A stretch of 64,000 nt of DNA from CAZRXG01 sp964603985 (GTDB taxonomy: Bacteria; Chloroflexota; Anaerolineae; Aggregatilineales; UBA3940), in NCBI GenBank assembly GCA_964603985.1, contig CAZRXG010000002.1, positions 1-64,000 on the forward strand, given 5' to 3'. Both the position numbers and the translations under genes were made by a program. The notes under the pieces were generated by a model. It saw nothing but the letters and a program-made list of their open reading frames with translations, did not search any database and was not told the origin of the DNA. Numbering within the stretch: position 1 is the stretch's first letter; the number at the start of each line of letters is the position of its first letter. Of the stretch, positions 41,758-52,384 are shown in pieces.

Positions 41758-43092
41758 CTAACCAAGCAGCCGCCTCAAATCGGCAGGCATCTTTTGCCCG
41801 GAGAACTTCTTCATCTCACTCTGGATCTGCCGGAAGCGCTGCACCAACTGGTTGATCTCCTGGACGGTCGTGCCGCTTCCAGCGGCGATCCGCTTGCGGC
41901 GACTGGCGTTCAGGATCTTGGGTCGCTGCCGCTCTTCCGGCGTCATCGAGTTGATTATAGCCTCAACTCGCTTGAGTTGCCTATCCAGGTCCTGCGACGA
42001 AATCTGGCCGGTATACTGCCCCATGCCGGGTATCATCTCCAACATCTGAGTCAGCGACCCCAGCCGTTTGACCTGCTGAAGCTGCTTACGAAAGTCCTCA
42101 AGCGTGAAACTCGCCGTGAGCAGCTTGCGCTCTAAGTCGCGCGCCTCCTCCTCTTCGATCTCCAGGGCCTCGGCCCTTTCGATCAGAGTCAACACATCAC
42201 CCATTCCCAGGATGCGATCCGCCAGGCGGTCGGGGTGGAACACCTCCAGCCCATCGAGCTTCTCGCCGGTGCCCAGGAACTTGATCGGGACGCCGGTGAC
42301 CTCCCGCATCGAGATGGCCGCGCCGCCCCGCGCGTCGCCGTCGACCTTAGCCAGGATCAGGCCGGTCAGCCCGACCTGCTCATCGAAGCCCTGTGCAATG
42401 TTGACGGCCTCCTGCCCGGTCATCGCATCGGCGACGAGCAGGATCTCCTTGGGCACGATGCGGTCGCGAATGGCCGCCAGTTCGGCCATCATGTCCTGGT
42501 CGATCTGCAGGCGACCGGCCGTGTCGAGGATCACCACGCTGGCATTGGAGCGAGCGGCGGCCTGGACGCCGTTGTAGGCGATGTCAGGCGGAGCCACTTG
42601 CAGGCCCTGGGCGTACACCGGGATATCCAACTGGCGGCCCAGTGCCTCCAACTGCTCAATGGCTGCCGGACGGTAGGTGTCGGCGGCGACGAGCAGCGGG
42701 ACGTGTTTCTGGCGGCGCAGGTGCAGCGCCAGCTTGGCCGCAGTCGTCGTCTTGCCGGACCCCTGCAACCCGACCAGCATGATGCTGTGCGGCGTGTTGC
42801 CGCTCAGGTTCAAGCGCTCCGGCTGGCCGAGCGTGCGGATCAACTCCTGGTGGACGATCTTGACCACCTGCTGACCCGGCGTCAGGCTCTTCATGACCTC
42901 GGCGCCGACCGCCCGCTCGCGAACACGCGCCACGAAGGACTTGGCGACGCCGTAGTGAACGTCGGCTTCGAGCAGCGCCAGCCGGATCTCGCGCAATGCG
43001 ACATCAACGTCGGCTTCGCTCAGCTTGCCGCGTTTACGCAGTTCCTTAAAGATTCCCTCAAGCCGGGCACTCAGGTCTTCGAAAATCGCCAT
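41758..43092 (-). CDS. ffh: Signal recognition particle protein Ffh
   Basis: A 444-residue SRP54 GTPase. N domain, then G domain with P-loop GLQGSGKTTTAAKL, DTAGRLQID, and TGLILAKVDGDARGG, then the M domain with the 4.5S RNA-binding part (MTPEERQRPKILNASRRKRIAAGSGT). Targets nascent membrane proteins. First gene of the operon. Promoter directly upstream. Confidence 0.96.
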   Translation of the reverse strand: MAIFEDLSARLEGIFKELRKRGKLSEADVDVALREIRLALLEADVHYGVAKSFVARVRERAVGAEVMKSLTPGQQVVKIVHQELIRTLGQPERLNLSGNTPHSIMLVGLQGSGKTTTAAKLALHLRRQKHVPLLVAADTYRPAAIEQLEALGRQLDIPVYAQGLQVAPPDIAYNGVQAAARSNASVVILDTAGRLQIDQDMMAELAAIRDRIVPKEILLVADAMTGQEAVNIAQGFDEQVGLTGLILAKVDGDARGGAAISMREVTGVPIKFLGTGEKLDGLEVFHPDRLADRILGMGDVLTLIERAEALEIEEEEARDLERKLLTASFTLEDFRKQLQQVKRLGSLTQMLEMIPGMGQYTGQISSQDLDRQLKRVEAIINSMTPEERQRPKILNASRRKRIAAGSGTTVQEINQLVQRFRQIQSEMKKFSGQKMPADLRRLLG

Positions 43093-43128
43093 GCTGCGAG
43101 GGTTCGCTCTCCTCTCACGTAGGTGCGT

Positions 43129-43157
43129 ATTCTAGACGATGCCTACATTTTAGTCAA
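43129..43157 (-). promoter_or_regulatory. Promoter of ffh-rpsP-khpA-rimM-greA
   Basis: Minus strand TTGACT (43157-43152), 17-base spacer, TAGAAT (43134-43129), 37 bases before the ffh ATG, with GAGAGGAGAG as ribosome-binding site in between. Confidence 0.8.
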
Positions 43158-43373
43158 GAGAGACGAAATGGGCAAACAGGAGTTGTACACATAATTTAGG
43201 TGTCGTTGTAATGATGCCGGGCGTGGTGACGTGGCTCAGGCGGGGCAGATAAGGCCACAAGGGAACTCAGCCCACCTCGCTGCTTGCCGGGGCGGGCTGT
43301 GCCATCGCCTCTGGAAAAGACGCACTCACCGGGCGGAGCACCGATCAACCCCGGCGGCGCTCTTGCGCGAGGC
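43158..43373. other. Intergenic region behind korB
   Basis: No coding frame supported. On the minus strand the strongest structure is CAGCCCGCC/GGTGGGCTG (43299-43268) with one G-U pair and a 14-base loop. A weaker GCCGGG/CCCGG hairpin near 43,340 is followed by a short T-rich stretch and may end the korAB transcript. Confidence 0.45.
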
Positions 43374-44407
43374 TCAGTTGCTCAAGAGCTTGCTCATCAC
43401 CTCGTCGAACGCCTCACGCGAGGGACGAATCTGCTCCTCGGAGAGATGCACCAGCGGGGTGTCGACCAGGTTGTTCAGTTCGGGGAAGGTGGGCCGGTCT
43501 TCGTCGACGTAGATCAGGCCGGTGATGAACTTATGCTCGGCGTAAGCGTCCTCCAGGATCTGCATGGCTTCGATCCGGTCGGTCGGGTCGTGGCTCTCAG
43601 GGTCGAGCTTTTGGAGCAGGATGTGTGACCCGCCGTGCAGTTCGACGACCGCTTCCCCGCCCGGCTCGTAGTCCTCGACCATGATCTCCTCGTACTCCGG
43701 GATGTAGGCGAGGTCCTGGAGAGGCTCCTGGTGTTCCTTGCCGTAGGGATAGCTCTTGGTCGACGTTTCGTGGTTGTTGAACGTCACACAGGGGCTGATG
43801 ATATCCAGCACCGCCGTCCCGTGATGGTTGAGCGCGGCCTTGAGCAGCTCACGAACCTGCCTGGCATCCCCGGCGAAGGAGCGGGCCACAAAGGTCGCCC
43901 CGGTAGCCAGCGCCTCGATGCAGAAGTCAACCGGCATCAAGGGGTTTACGCCCGCGTACTTAAGCTTCTGACCGTAGTCGGCGGTGGCCGAGAACTGGCC
44001 CTTGGTCAGGCCATAGACGCCGTTGTTCTCGATGACGTAGACCAGCGGCACGTTACGGCGCGTGACGTGCTTGAACTGCCCCATGCCGATGCTGCCGGAG
44101 TCGCCATCGCCGCTGATGCCGATAGCCATTAACTCATGGTTGACGGTCGTCGCGCCCGTCGCGACGGAAGGCATACGCCCATGCAGCGAGTTGAAGCCGT
44201 GCGAGCGCTCCAGGAAGTAAGCAAGCGATTTACTCGAACAGCCGATTCCGCTCAACTTGATGATATAGCGTGGGTGAAGGGCCAGCTCGTAAGCCACCGA
44301 GATGATCTGGTTAGAGATCGAGTTGTGACCGCACCCTTTGCACAGGGTCGTCGGGCGGCCCTTGTAGTCGTCACGCGTCAGTTCGACATCGGTCGGGTGG
44401 ACAACAC

Positions 44408-44411
<4 letters not shown>
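43374..44411 (-). CDS. korB: 2-oxoacid:ferredoxin oxidoreductase, beta subunit
   Basis: A 345-residue thiamine-diphosphate subunit. LCKGCGHNSISNQI at the N-terminus, GIGCSSKSLAYFL, HGRMPSVATGATTVN, and the cofactor block GDGDSGSIGMGQ ... VIENNGVYGLTKGQFSAT. Works with KorA to turn 2-oxoglutarate or another 2-oxoacid plus CoA into acyl-CoA while reducing ferredoxin. The substrate (oxoglutarate or branched-chain) is not settled by sequence alone. ATG overlaps the korA stop (ATGA). Confidence 0.93.
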
Positions 44412-46242
<1,831 letters not shown>

Positions 46243-46246
<4 letters not shown>

Positions 46247-46266
46247 AAGGAACACACTCCTGCCAT
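46243..46266 (-). other. Seven-codon upstream ORF on the korA start
   Basis: Minus strand ATG at 46266 six bases after CAGGAG, peptide MAGVCSL, stop TGA overlapping the korA ATG as ATGA. Spacing suggests translational coupling; expression not shown. Confidence 0.35.
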
Positions 46267-46369
46267 GCTGTAACTCCTGTCAGGGACAGCCGGTAAAAGG
46301 ACCCGATAAATCAGACCTATCCTATAGATATAATGATAACAAATTCGGCCCACAAAGGGAGAGAAAACC

Positions 46370-47311
46370 CTAATCGACCGGTTCCGCACGTTCGGGGGTG
46401 ATCTCACGCGGGGGAATGAAATCTGGATTCAAAGCCAGCCAGCGTATCGGGTCGACGGGGATGCCGTTGACGATGACCTCGAAGTGCAGGTGGGGGCCGT
46501 TGCTGCGCCCGGTGCCACCCGCAGCGGCGATGATCTGGCCCTGGCGGACGAATTCGCCGGGCTGCACGTAGAACCCGGACAGGTGAGCGTACAGTGAGAA
46601 GGCCCCGTAGCCATGATCGACGATGACCACGTTGCCCCGCACGTCGAAGAAATCAACCAGCGCCACGCGGCCATCTGCCGCCGCGTGGACCGGTTCGCCG
46701 ATGGCGCGCCGGAAGTCGGCCCCGGTGTGGTGGGCGGACAGCATCCCCCCGTTGTACACACGGTTGCCGCCAAAGCGCGAAGTCACCACACCGGCGGGAA
46801 TGGGCAGCGCGTAGGGCCAGTCCCAGTGAGCCGGTCGGGTGCGGGCAGCGAACACCGCGTCCAGCCGGTCAAGCTCGCCCTGGTTCAAATCGGGGTCAAG
46901 CAAGGGGATCAGGCGATAGGGCAGGGCAACCTGCTCAAGGGGGTAGGTGAAGTCCAGCACGGTCAGCGTGGTCACCGTGTCGAGGCTGACCCCGGTTGCA
47001 GGGTCGCGGGCCTTAACCGCGAGGGCGTGCTCGCCAGGCGGCTCGTCAAAGCCAAAGGCGAACAGGGCCAGATAGCCCTCGCCCGTCCAGAACACGTCGA
47101 GGGGGGTACCGTCCAGGGTGATCGACACCTGCAAGGGGTATCCTCCGCCGACGTAGGCATAACCCGCCTGAGCGGGGATCAGGTTGGTTGGGGTGACTGT
47201 CAGGGAAAGGGCAGGCGCAACGGGCGCAGCTAAGACAGGCCGAACCGGCAGCGCCAGCCAGGCGGCCAGGAAGATGATCGGGCAGATGGGACAGCTAATC
47301 CAGCGTTTCAT
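46370..47311 (-). CDS. Secreted M23-family metallopeptidase
   Basis: A 313-residue protein with an N-terminal signal peptide (hydrophobic CPIIFLAAWLALPV, cut near VLAAP). The middle part (35-150) is an Ig-like region similar to the N-domain of other exported LytM proteins. The C-terminal M23 domain has the zinc ligands HHTGADF (H-x3-D), and GPHLHFEV (HxH), plus the YGAFSLYAHLSGFYV block. It would cut peptide bridges of peptidoglycan or act as an EnvC-like activator. ATG at 47311; an ATG nine codons upstream is also possible. An extended -10 (TGATACAAT) lies at about 47,378 on the minus strand. Confidence 0.9.
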   Translation of the reverse strand: MKRWISCPICPIIFLAAWLALPVRPVLAAPVAPALSLTVTPTNLIPAQAGYAYVGGGYPLQVSITLDGTPLDVFWTGEGYLALFAFGFDEPPGEHALAVKARDPATGVSLDTVTTLTVLDFTYPLEQVALPYRLIPLLDPDLNQGELDRLDAVFAARTRPAHWDWPYALPIPAGVVTSRFGGNRVYNGGMLSAHHTGADFRRAIGEPVHAAADGRVALVDFFDVRGNVVIVDHGYGAFSLYAHLSGFYVQPGEFVRQGQIIAAAGGTGRSNGPHLHFEVIVNGIPVDPIRWLALNPDFIPPREITPERAEPVD

Positions 47312-47534
47312 CGGGTGAGCACCAGGTTTCCCCATTAATGGACCATCACACGTGCGAGCCTCTAGCGACGCGAAGATTGTATCAAAAGTGGCGGGGTTTA
47401 GCACCCCCCGGCCCCGGCTGCCCGCGTCGGCGGGGCACTTGCCTCAGAATCTTAATCGTGCTACTGTGGGGGCAAGAGAAGTTATACGATACGCATCTTT
47501 GCTGGAAGCCAGACAAGTAAAGGAGAGAAGAACC

Positions 47535-48905
47535 GTGGAGTTTAAGCCCCCTAAACGCAGGGTTCTGGTCTGGGTCGTCCTCAGTCTGCTCGTCGCCGCG
47601 CTGGCTTGCAACGCGCCCACCGGCGGGTCGGACGACGTTGCCCTGACGCTGACGAAGATCGCCGAAGACCTCACCATAACCCCACAGGAGGAGGCAACCG
47701 AAGAGCCGGGCGAAGAGGGAGTGGCCGAGGAGGGTGCAGCCGAGGAGGAAGAGTCTGCCGAGGAAGAAGAGGAGACCGAGGAGACCCTGCCGCCGGGTGT
47801 CACCCCCTCACCGACGGAGTGCTCCTACGATGCCCGATTCGTCCAGGACGTGACGATCCCCGACGGGACGGAGATCGAGACCGGGGAGGAGTTCTCCAAG
47901 ACGTGGCGTATGGAAAACAACGGCTGTGAGGCCTGGCCGAGCGGCTCCAAGCTGATCTTCTTGAGCGGTGATCAGATGAGCGGCCCGGCTTCCGTCGCCG
48001 TCAATTCGGCCAACCCCGGCGCGCAGGTGGACATCACCGTTGTACTGACCGCCCCCAGCACCGCCGGTAACTACACCGGCAACTGGCAGCTTCAAGCCCC
48101 TGATGGGCTGAAGTTCGGGCAGAAGGTTTACGTCAAGATCAAGGCCGTCGAGCCGCCGCCACCGGAGGAGCCGACCCCCACGGACACGGAAGAGCCGCCG
48201 GACAAGCCCGACTTCGTCATCAGCGATGTCGATATCTCGCCGGACCCAATGCTGGTTGATAAGACGATTACGATCACCGTCAAGGTGACCAACGCCGGTG
48301 ACTCCGATACCGAGCCTGCACTCCTGCGGGGCGAATTCGAAAATAACGACACCAAGGACAAGAATATCCCCGTGCTTGGCCCCGGCGAATCGAAGGACCT
48401 GACATTCAACATCACCTACACCTCGGCAGGCGAGTACAAGTTCAAATTCACCGCCGACGTGGGCGACAGCACCGACGAGGGCGACGAAGACAACAACAAG
48501 CTGAAGATCACACGCACCGTCTACCGCCCCAAGACCTACTCAACCGGGCTGGTAACCTGGGAGGGAACGTATTGCATTGACCTGGAAGACGGCTCGCTGG
48601 GCTGCGACTCAGGCGCCGACCTGTTCTGGCAGCAGGTCAGCTCCGTGGAGCGGTACATCAAGACAAGGAATGGAGCGAAGATCGCGGTAGCCGGAACATC
48701 GTCGGTCGGTTACTCAGGCTGTAGCGCGCTCTCCCTGGGGAACGGGCCGATCAACGGCAGCAACAACTCCAGCAACCAGATCCCGACAGGGACCTACGTC
48801 TGCGTGCTGACCAACGCAGGCCGCATCTCTCAGTTCCGGGTGAACAGCTACGGGTACGACCTGGAAATCGGCTACACGACCTGGTATCTGAGCGAAACCG
48901 ACTGA
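47535..48905 (+). CDS. Lipoprotein with NBR1-like Ig domain and CARDB domain
   Basis: A 456-residue protein. Signal segment and lipobox LAAL-A-C (Cys 25), then a Glu-rich stretch (about 48-90) that spaces it from the membrane. An NBR1-type Ig domain (about 100-205) has FVQDVTIPDGTEIETGEEFSKTWRMENNG and WPSGSKLIFLSGD. A CARDB domain (about 225-330) has PDFVISDVDISPDP and VTNAGDSDTEPA. The C-terminal 120 residues hold four Cys and no recognised domain. GTG start at 47535 after AGGAGAG; the longer frame starts in the divergent promoter region. Confidence 0.85.
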   Translation: MEFKPPKRRVLVWVVLSLLVAALACNAPTGGSDDVALTLTKIAEDLTITPQEEATEEPGEEGVAEEGAAEEEESAEEEEETEETLPPGVTPSPTECSYDARFVQDVTIPDGTEIETGEEFSKTWRMENNGCEAWPSGSKLIFLSGDQMSGPASVAVNSANPGAQVDITVVLTAPSTAGNYTGNWQLQAPDGLKFGQKVYVKIKAVEPPPPEEPTPTDTEEPPDKPDFVISDVDISPDPMLVDKTITITVKVTNAGDSDTEPALLRGEFENNDTKDKNIPVLGPGESKDLTFNITYTSAGEYKFKFTADVGDSTDEGDEDNNKLKITRTVYRPKTYSTGLVTWEGTYCIDLEDGSLGCDSGADLFWQQVSSVERYIKTRNGAKIAVAGTSSVGYSGCSALSLGNGPINGSNNSSNQIPTGTYVCVLTNAGRISQFRVNSYGYDLEIGYTTWYLSETD

Positions 48906-48924
48906 TCCTGCTTCAGAAGCAACG

Positions 48925-48964
48925 CGAGGGACAGGGGATGATCTCCCTGTCCCTCGTTAGTTTG
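48925..48964. terminator. Bidirectional terminator
   Basis: CGAGGGACAGGG (48925-48936) and CCCTGTCCCTCG (48945-48956), 12 perfect pairs, with TTAGTTTGTG behind on the plus strand. Lies between convergent genes (lipoprotein and hypB). Confidence 0.8.
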
Positions 48965-48983
48965 TGATAGAAGCCGGGCCGGG

Positions 48984-49655
48984 TTACCGCCCGCCTTTGG
49001 GCCGTCCGACCTGCTCGCGCAGCCAGTCCAGCCAGGCGTCAATGCCCTCACCGGTGCGGCACGAGATCGGGAAGAAGGCCACCCCTTCGTTGAGCGCCTC
49101 GACGCCGCGCCGGAAGTACTCGACATCGAATTCCTGCACGGTCAGGTAATCGACCTTGTTCAGCAGCAGCACGTCGGCCCCCCGGAACATGCCCGGATAC
49201 TTGTAGGGCTTGTCGTCACCTTCGGGGACGCTGGCGATCACGACGTTGGCGTGCACGCCCAACCTGAAGTTGGCCGGGCAGATCAGGTTGCCAACGTTCT
49301 CGACGAGCAGCAGATCGACGGTCTCCAGGTCGAGCTTCTGCACAGCGGGCAGGATCATGTTGGCGTCGAGGTGGCAGTTGCCGCCCGTGTTGACCAGTTC
49401 GACGGGGATGCCGTATGCGGCGATCTTCTCCACATCGACCATCACGACATCGCCATCAATCGCCGCCAGGCGAAACTCGTCCTTCAGCGCCTCGATGGTG
49501 CGCAAAATCAGGCTGGTCTTGCCCCCGCCGGGCGAGGCCATCAGGTTGATGGCGAACACCCCGGCGGCGTCCAGCTGCTCGCGGATCTGCGCCGCCAGCG
49601 CGTCGTTGGCACTTAAGATCCGTTCCTCGACCTTAACTTTCTTCGTCCGACTCAT
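48984..49655 (-). CDS. hypB: Hydrogenase nickel-incorporation GTPase HypB
   Basis: A 223-residue GTPase that, with HypA, puts nickel into [NiFe]-hydrogenase large subunits. P-loop SPGGGKTS (residues 41-48), GGNCHLDANMI, VENVGNLICPANFRLG with the G-domain nickel Cys, LLLNKVDYL as G4. It lacks both the His-rich tail and the N-terminal CxxCGC site of E. coli HypB. ATG at 49655, within hypA; the frame upstream of it overlaps hypA more and is not needed. Confidence 0.95.
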   Translation of the reverse strand: MSRTKKVKVEERILSANDALAAQIREQLDAAGVFAINLMASPGGGKTSLILRTIEALKDEFRLAAIDGDVVMVDVEKIAAYGIPVELVNTGGNCHLDANMILPAVQKLDLETVDLLLVENVGNLICPANFRLGVHANVVIASVPEGDDKPYKYPGMFRGADVLLLNKVDYLTVQEFDVEYFRRGVEALNEGVAFFPISCRTGEGIDAWLDWLREQVGRPKGGR

Positions 49656-50001
49656 CCGGTCCCTCAACCTCAATACTCTCCAGCCTGAACTGGTCGCCGT
49701 CGATGACGCTGGCCTGAAGCCCGCCGCACGCCGGGCAGTGACCGTCAAACTCCGACACACCGAACTCGTGCCCGCAGGCAGCGCAGCGCAGCTTGCCGGG
49801 CACGCGCTCGAAGTGCAGCTCGGCCTTCTCGGCGATTGTGCCCTCGGAGATCATATCCCAGTAGAACTGGACCGACTCGTCAACGATTGACGAGAACTCG
49901 CCGATGATCAGGTTTAACTGGAGGACGCGCGCCGCCCCTGCCTCTTCGGCGTAGCGAAGGGTAAGGTCGAGCAGCTGTTGGGTGATGCCCAGTTCGTGCA
50001 T
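49633..50001 (-). CDS. hypA: Hydrogenase nickel chaperone HypA
   Basis: A 122-residue protein. The N-terminal MHEL carries the nickel ligand His 2. The zinc site has two CxxC pairs, CAACG and CPACGG, 12 residues apart. The last 12 residues are acidic. Overlaps hypB by 23 bases. The other maturation genes (hypCDEF) are not in the window, so they must be elsewhere. The transcript may start upstream of the tRNA-Gln gene, which lies only 58 bases before the ATG. Confidence 0.95.
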   Translation of the reverse strand: MHELGITQQLLDLTLRYAEEAGAARVLQLNLIIGEFSSIVDESVQFYWDMISEGTIAEKAELHFERVPGKLRCAACGHEFGVSEFDGHCPACGGLQASVIDGDQFRLESIEVEGPDESDEES

Positions 50002-50059
50002 TTCATACTTTCAAAAAACAATCTCCCGCCCCCTGGGACAGGAGATATCACGTTGGAGG

Positions 50060-50131
50060 CTGGGGGACAGGGATTCGAACCCCGACTGATGGATCCAGAG
50101 TCCACTGTTCTACCAATTAAACTATCCCCCA
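50060..50131 (-). tRNA. tRNA-Gln (anticodon CUG)
   Basis: Full cloverleaf on the minus strand. Acceptor TGGGGGA/TCCCCCA, anticodon arm GTGGA-CTCTGGA-TCCAT with CTG at positions 34-36, T arm CGGGG-TTCGAAT-CCCTG. Discriminator G; CCA not fully encoded. Reads CAG codons. Confidence 0.96.
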
Positions 50132-50142
50132 GGGCGATACGG

Positions 50143-50171
50143 ATTTTACCGCAATCGCCTCCCGTCAGCAA
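50143..50171 (-). promoter_or_regulatory. Promoter of tRNA-Gln and possibly hypAB
   Basis: Minus strand TTGCTG (50171-50166), 17-base spacer, TAAAAT (50148-50143), 12 bases upstream of the tRNA 5' end. No terminator is visible between the tRNA and hypA. Confidence 0.7.
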
Positions 50172-50226
50172 AGATCGTCGCTCCGGGCACGGCGATCTGC
50201 CGTCGGTGAAGCGCAGGGAGGGCACC

Positions 50227-50255
50227 TTGGTTGTTTGCCGGGCGTGGGCTATAAT
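50227..50255 (+). promoter_or_regulatory. Promoter of the FHA gene, leaderless layout
   Basis: TTGGTT (50227-50232), 17-base spacer, TATAAT (50250-50255). The -10 box ends only nine bases before the ATG at 50264, so transcription would begin at or next to the start codon. No Shine-Dalgarno sequence is present. Confidence 0.75.
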
Positions 50256-50263
50256 GCCCCAAT

Positions 50264-51046
50264 ATGGTGGAAGATCGCCTGTCACGCTTCGAAGATCACA
50301 TCCAACGCCTGATCGAGGGGGGCTTTGCGCGGCTTTTTGCCGGACGCCTGCACCCTCGCGAGGTGGCCGCCCGGCTTGCCCGCGCGATGGAAGACCACGC
50401 GATAGAGGACGAGGACGGGCGTCTAACCGCGCCGGACGTTTACGTCGTGCGCCTGCACACCCAGGACTACGAAGCCATCCTGGAGGAGCAGCCGGAGTTA
50501 GCCGAAGCGCTGGCTGCCGAACTGGTTGAGATGGCGCGCGCCGCCGGTCTCACGCTGGCACGGTTCCCCGAAGTGCGCCTGCTGGTCGATGACACAATGC
50601 AGCCTAACGGGGTCGCCATCGGCGCGCTGCACACCCATCCCAGCAGAGACACCACCCAGGGGTTGCCGCTTGTCGAGGCACCGCCGCTGCCCGAAGCCCT
50701 GCACGCCATGCTGATCGTGGGCGGCGACCAGCACATCCCCCTCCGGCAGCCGATCCTCAACCTGGGCCGACACCGCGATAACCATGTCATCATCGACGAC
50801 GCCCGCGTCTCGCGGCACCACGCCCAGATCCGGCTGCGCGCCGGGCACTACGTCCTTTTCGACCTGGGCAGTTCGGGAGGGACGACCGTCAACGAGCGCC
50901 CGGTGCAGGAGGTGATTCTCCGGTCGGGCGACGTGATCGCGCTGGCCGGGAACACCCTGATCTACGTTGATGACCGGGCAGACGACGAGCCGGAAGAAGG
51001 CACCAAACCCCACACCCCGCCGGAAACACTCAGCGACGAGGTCTGA
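50264..51046 (+). CDS. FHA-domain protein with DUF3662 (FhaA-like)
   Basis: A 260-residue cytoplasmic protein. N-terminal DUF3662 domain (about 1-115): VEDRLSRFEDHIQRLIEGGFARLFAGRLHPREVA in two parts, a Pro-rich linker, and a C-terminal FHA domain (about 165-240) with LGRHRDNHVIIDDARVSRHHAQI and STVNER-like GGTTVNERPV. FHA domains bind phosphothreonine. In Actinobacteria FhaA acts with Ser/Thr kinases and division proteins; here it precedes fhaB-, FtsW- and PBP-type genes, with mtnP in between. Probably translated from a leaderless mRNA. Confidence 0.9.
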   Translation: MVEDRLSRFEDHIQRLIEGGFARLFAGRLHPREVAARLARAMEDHAIEDEDGRLTAPDVYVVRLHTQDYEAILEEQPELAEALAAELVEMARAAGLTLARFPEVRLLVDDTMQPNGVAIGALHTHPSRDTTQGLPLVEAPPLPEALHAMLIVGGDQHIPLRQPILNLGRHRDNHVIIDDARVSRHHAQIRLRAGHYVLFDLGSSGGTTVNERPVQEVILRSGDVIALAGNTLIYVDDRADDEPEEGTKPHTPPETLSDEV

Positions 51047-51490
51047 ATGCCCTTAGACGTGCTGTTGCTGGTTCTGCGCATCGTGATTGCCCTGGCGCTC
51101 TATGTTTTCCTGGGGGCGCTGTTTGTTTTTTTATGGCGCGATATCCGTTCCGCCAGCCAGTTGCTCGCGGCGGAGCAGCGCCCGCTTGGCCGTCTGATCG
51201 TGGTCGCATGCGACGACGACCTGCCGCTGGCGGTCGGGCAGACGTTCCCCTTGAGACCGTATACCACCATTGGGCGCGGGACGACTAACACCATCGTGCT
51301 GCCGGACGGCTTCGTCAGCACCGAGCACGCCACCCTCGTCCAGCGGGGCGGGCAGTGGTGGCTGGACGACAAACACAGCCGCAACGGGACGACCGTCAAC
51401 GACCTGGTGGTGACGGAGCCGATCGTCCTGTCGCCGGACGACGAGATCGGCATAGGCCGCATCAAACTGAGACTGGAACTGACGCAATAG
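51047..51490 (+). CDS. Membrane-anchored FHA-domain protein (FhaB-like)
   Basis: A 147-residue protein with one N-terminal membrane helix (about 4-29) and a cytoplasmic FHA domain (about 65-140): TTIGRGTTNTIVLPDGFVSTEHATL, RNGTTVND. Same layout as FhaB of Actinobacteria, which is coded next to fhaA and rodA/pbpA. Its ATG directly follows the preceding TGA. Confidence 0.9.
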   Translation: MPLDVLLLVLRIVIALALYVFLGALFVFLWRDIRSASQLLAAEQRPLGRLIVVACDDDLPLAVGQTFPLRPYTTIGRGTTNTIVLPDGFVSTEHATLVQRGGQWWLDDKHSRNGTTVNDLVVTEPIVLSPDDEIGIGRIKLRLELTQ

Positions 51491-51502
51491 AAGGAGTTTC
51501 AT

Positions 51503-52378
51503 ATGAGCGACGAGCCTGTTCGTATCGGCGTAATTGGCGGGTCAGGTCTGTACAAGATGCCACAGTTGACGGATGTCGAGGAGCACCAGATCGACACCCC
51601 CTTCGGCCCGCCATCGGATTCTATTGTGATCGGCACGCTGGGCAACACACGGGTGGCCTTCCTGCCGCGCCACGGGCGGGGGCATATCCACATGCCCAGC
51701 GAGGTGCCCTACCGGGCCAACATCTACGCACTCAAGACGCTGGGCGTCGAGTGCGTCATCTCGGTCAGCGCGTGCGGCTCGCTGCGCGAAGATTACGAGC
51801 CGGGTCACATCGTGATCCCCGACCAGTTATACGACAACACCAGGGACACGCGCGGACGCACCTTCTTCGGGGAGGGCATGGTGGTCCACATCGGGACCGC
51901 CGATCCGTTCTGTCCTCAGCTTAGCCACATGCTGGCGGAAACCGTCCGGGCAGCAGGCGGGACGGTCCACGAGGGGGGAGCCTTCATCACCATCGAAGGG
52001 CCGCGCTTCAGCACCAAGGCGGAGAGCAACGTATACCGCCAGTGGGGGATGTCGCTGATCGGGATGACCACCTCGCCGGAGGCCTACCTGGCCCGCGAGG
52101 CCGAGATGTGCTACGCCGTGATGGCCCACGTGACCGACTACGATGTCTGGCACGAGAGCGAAGAGCCGGTCACCGTCGAGATGGTCCTCAGGACGTTCCA
52201 GGCCAACCTGGAGATAGCCCGGCAGGCCATCGTCGGCGTGGTGGACGACCTGGCTGTGAGCGAGTCCGACTGCGACTGCCACAACGCGCTGGCAGCGGCT
52301 TTCATCACCGACCGGCGGAAGATCCCGCCGGAGACCATCGAGCGTCTGAGGCCCATCGTCGGCAAGTATTTTGAGTAG
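51503..52378 (+). CDS. mtnP: S-methyl-5'-thioadenosine phosphorylase
   Basis: A 291-residue purine phosphorylase: MTA + phosphate to adenine + methylthioribose-1-phosphate, in methionine salvage. IGVIGGSGLYKMP at the N-terminus, PSDSIVIGTLGNTRVAFLPRHGRGH, NIYALKTLGVECVISVSACGSL, GPRFSTKAESNVYRQWG, IGMTTSPEAYLAREAEMCYAV, and AHVTDYDVWH with the substrate-binding Asp. ATG at 51503 after AAGGAGTTTC. Its place inside an FHA/cell-wall cluster has no clear functional reason. Confidence 0.95.
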   Translation: MSDEPVRIGVIGGSGLYKMPQLTDVEEHQIDTPFGPPSDSIVIGTLGNTRVAFLPRHGRGHIHMPSEVPYRANIYALKTLGVECVISVSACGSLREDYEPGHIVIPDQLYDNTRDTRGRTFFGEGMVVHIGTADPFCPQLSHMLAETVRAAGGTVHEGGAFITIEGPRFSTKAESNVYRQWGMSLIGMTTSPEAYLAREAEMCYAVMAHVTDYDVWHESEEPVTVEMVLRTFQANLEIARQAIVGVVDDLAVSESDCDCHNALAAAFITDRRKIPPETIERLRPIVGKYFE

Positions 52379-52384
52379 AGGACC

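Noticed and set aside
43190..43373. SRP (4.5S) RNA next to ffh
   Set aside because: A CCCGGCAAGCAGC stretch on the minus strand recalls the SRP core, but the GGAAG tetraloop and symmetric loop sequence are missing.
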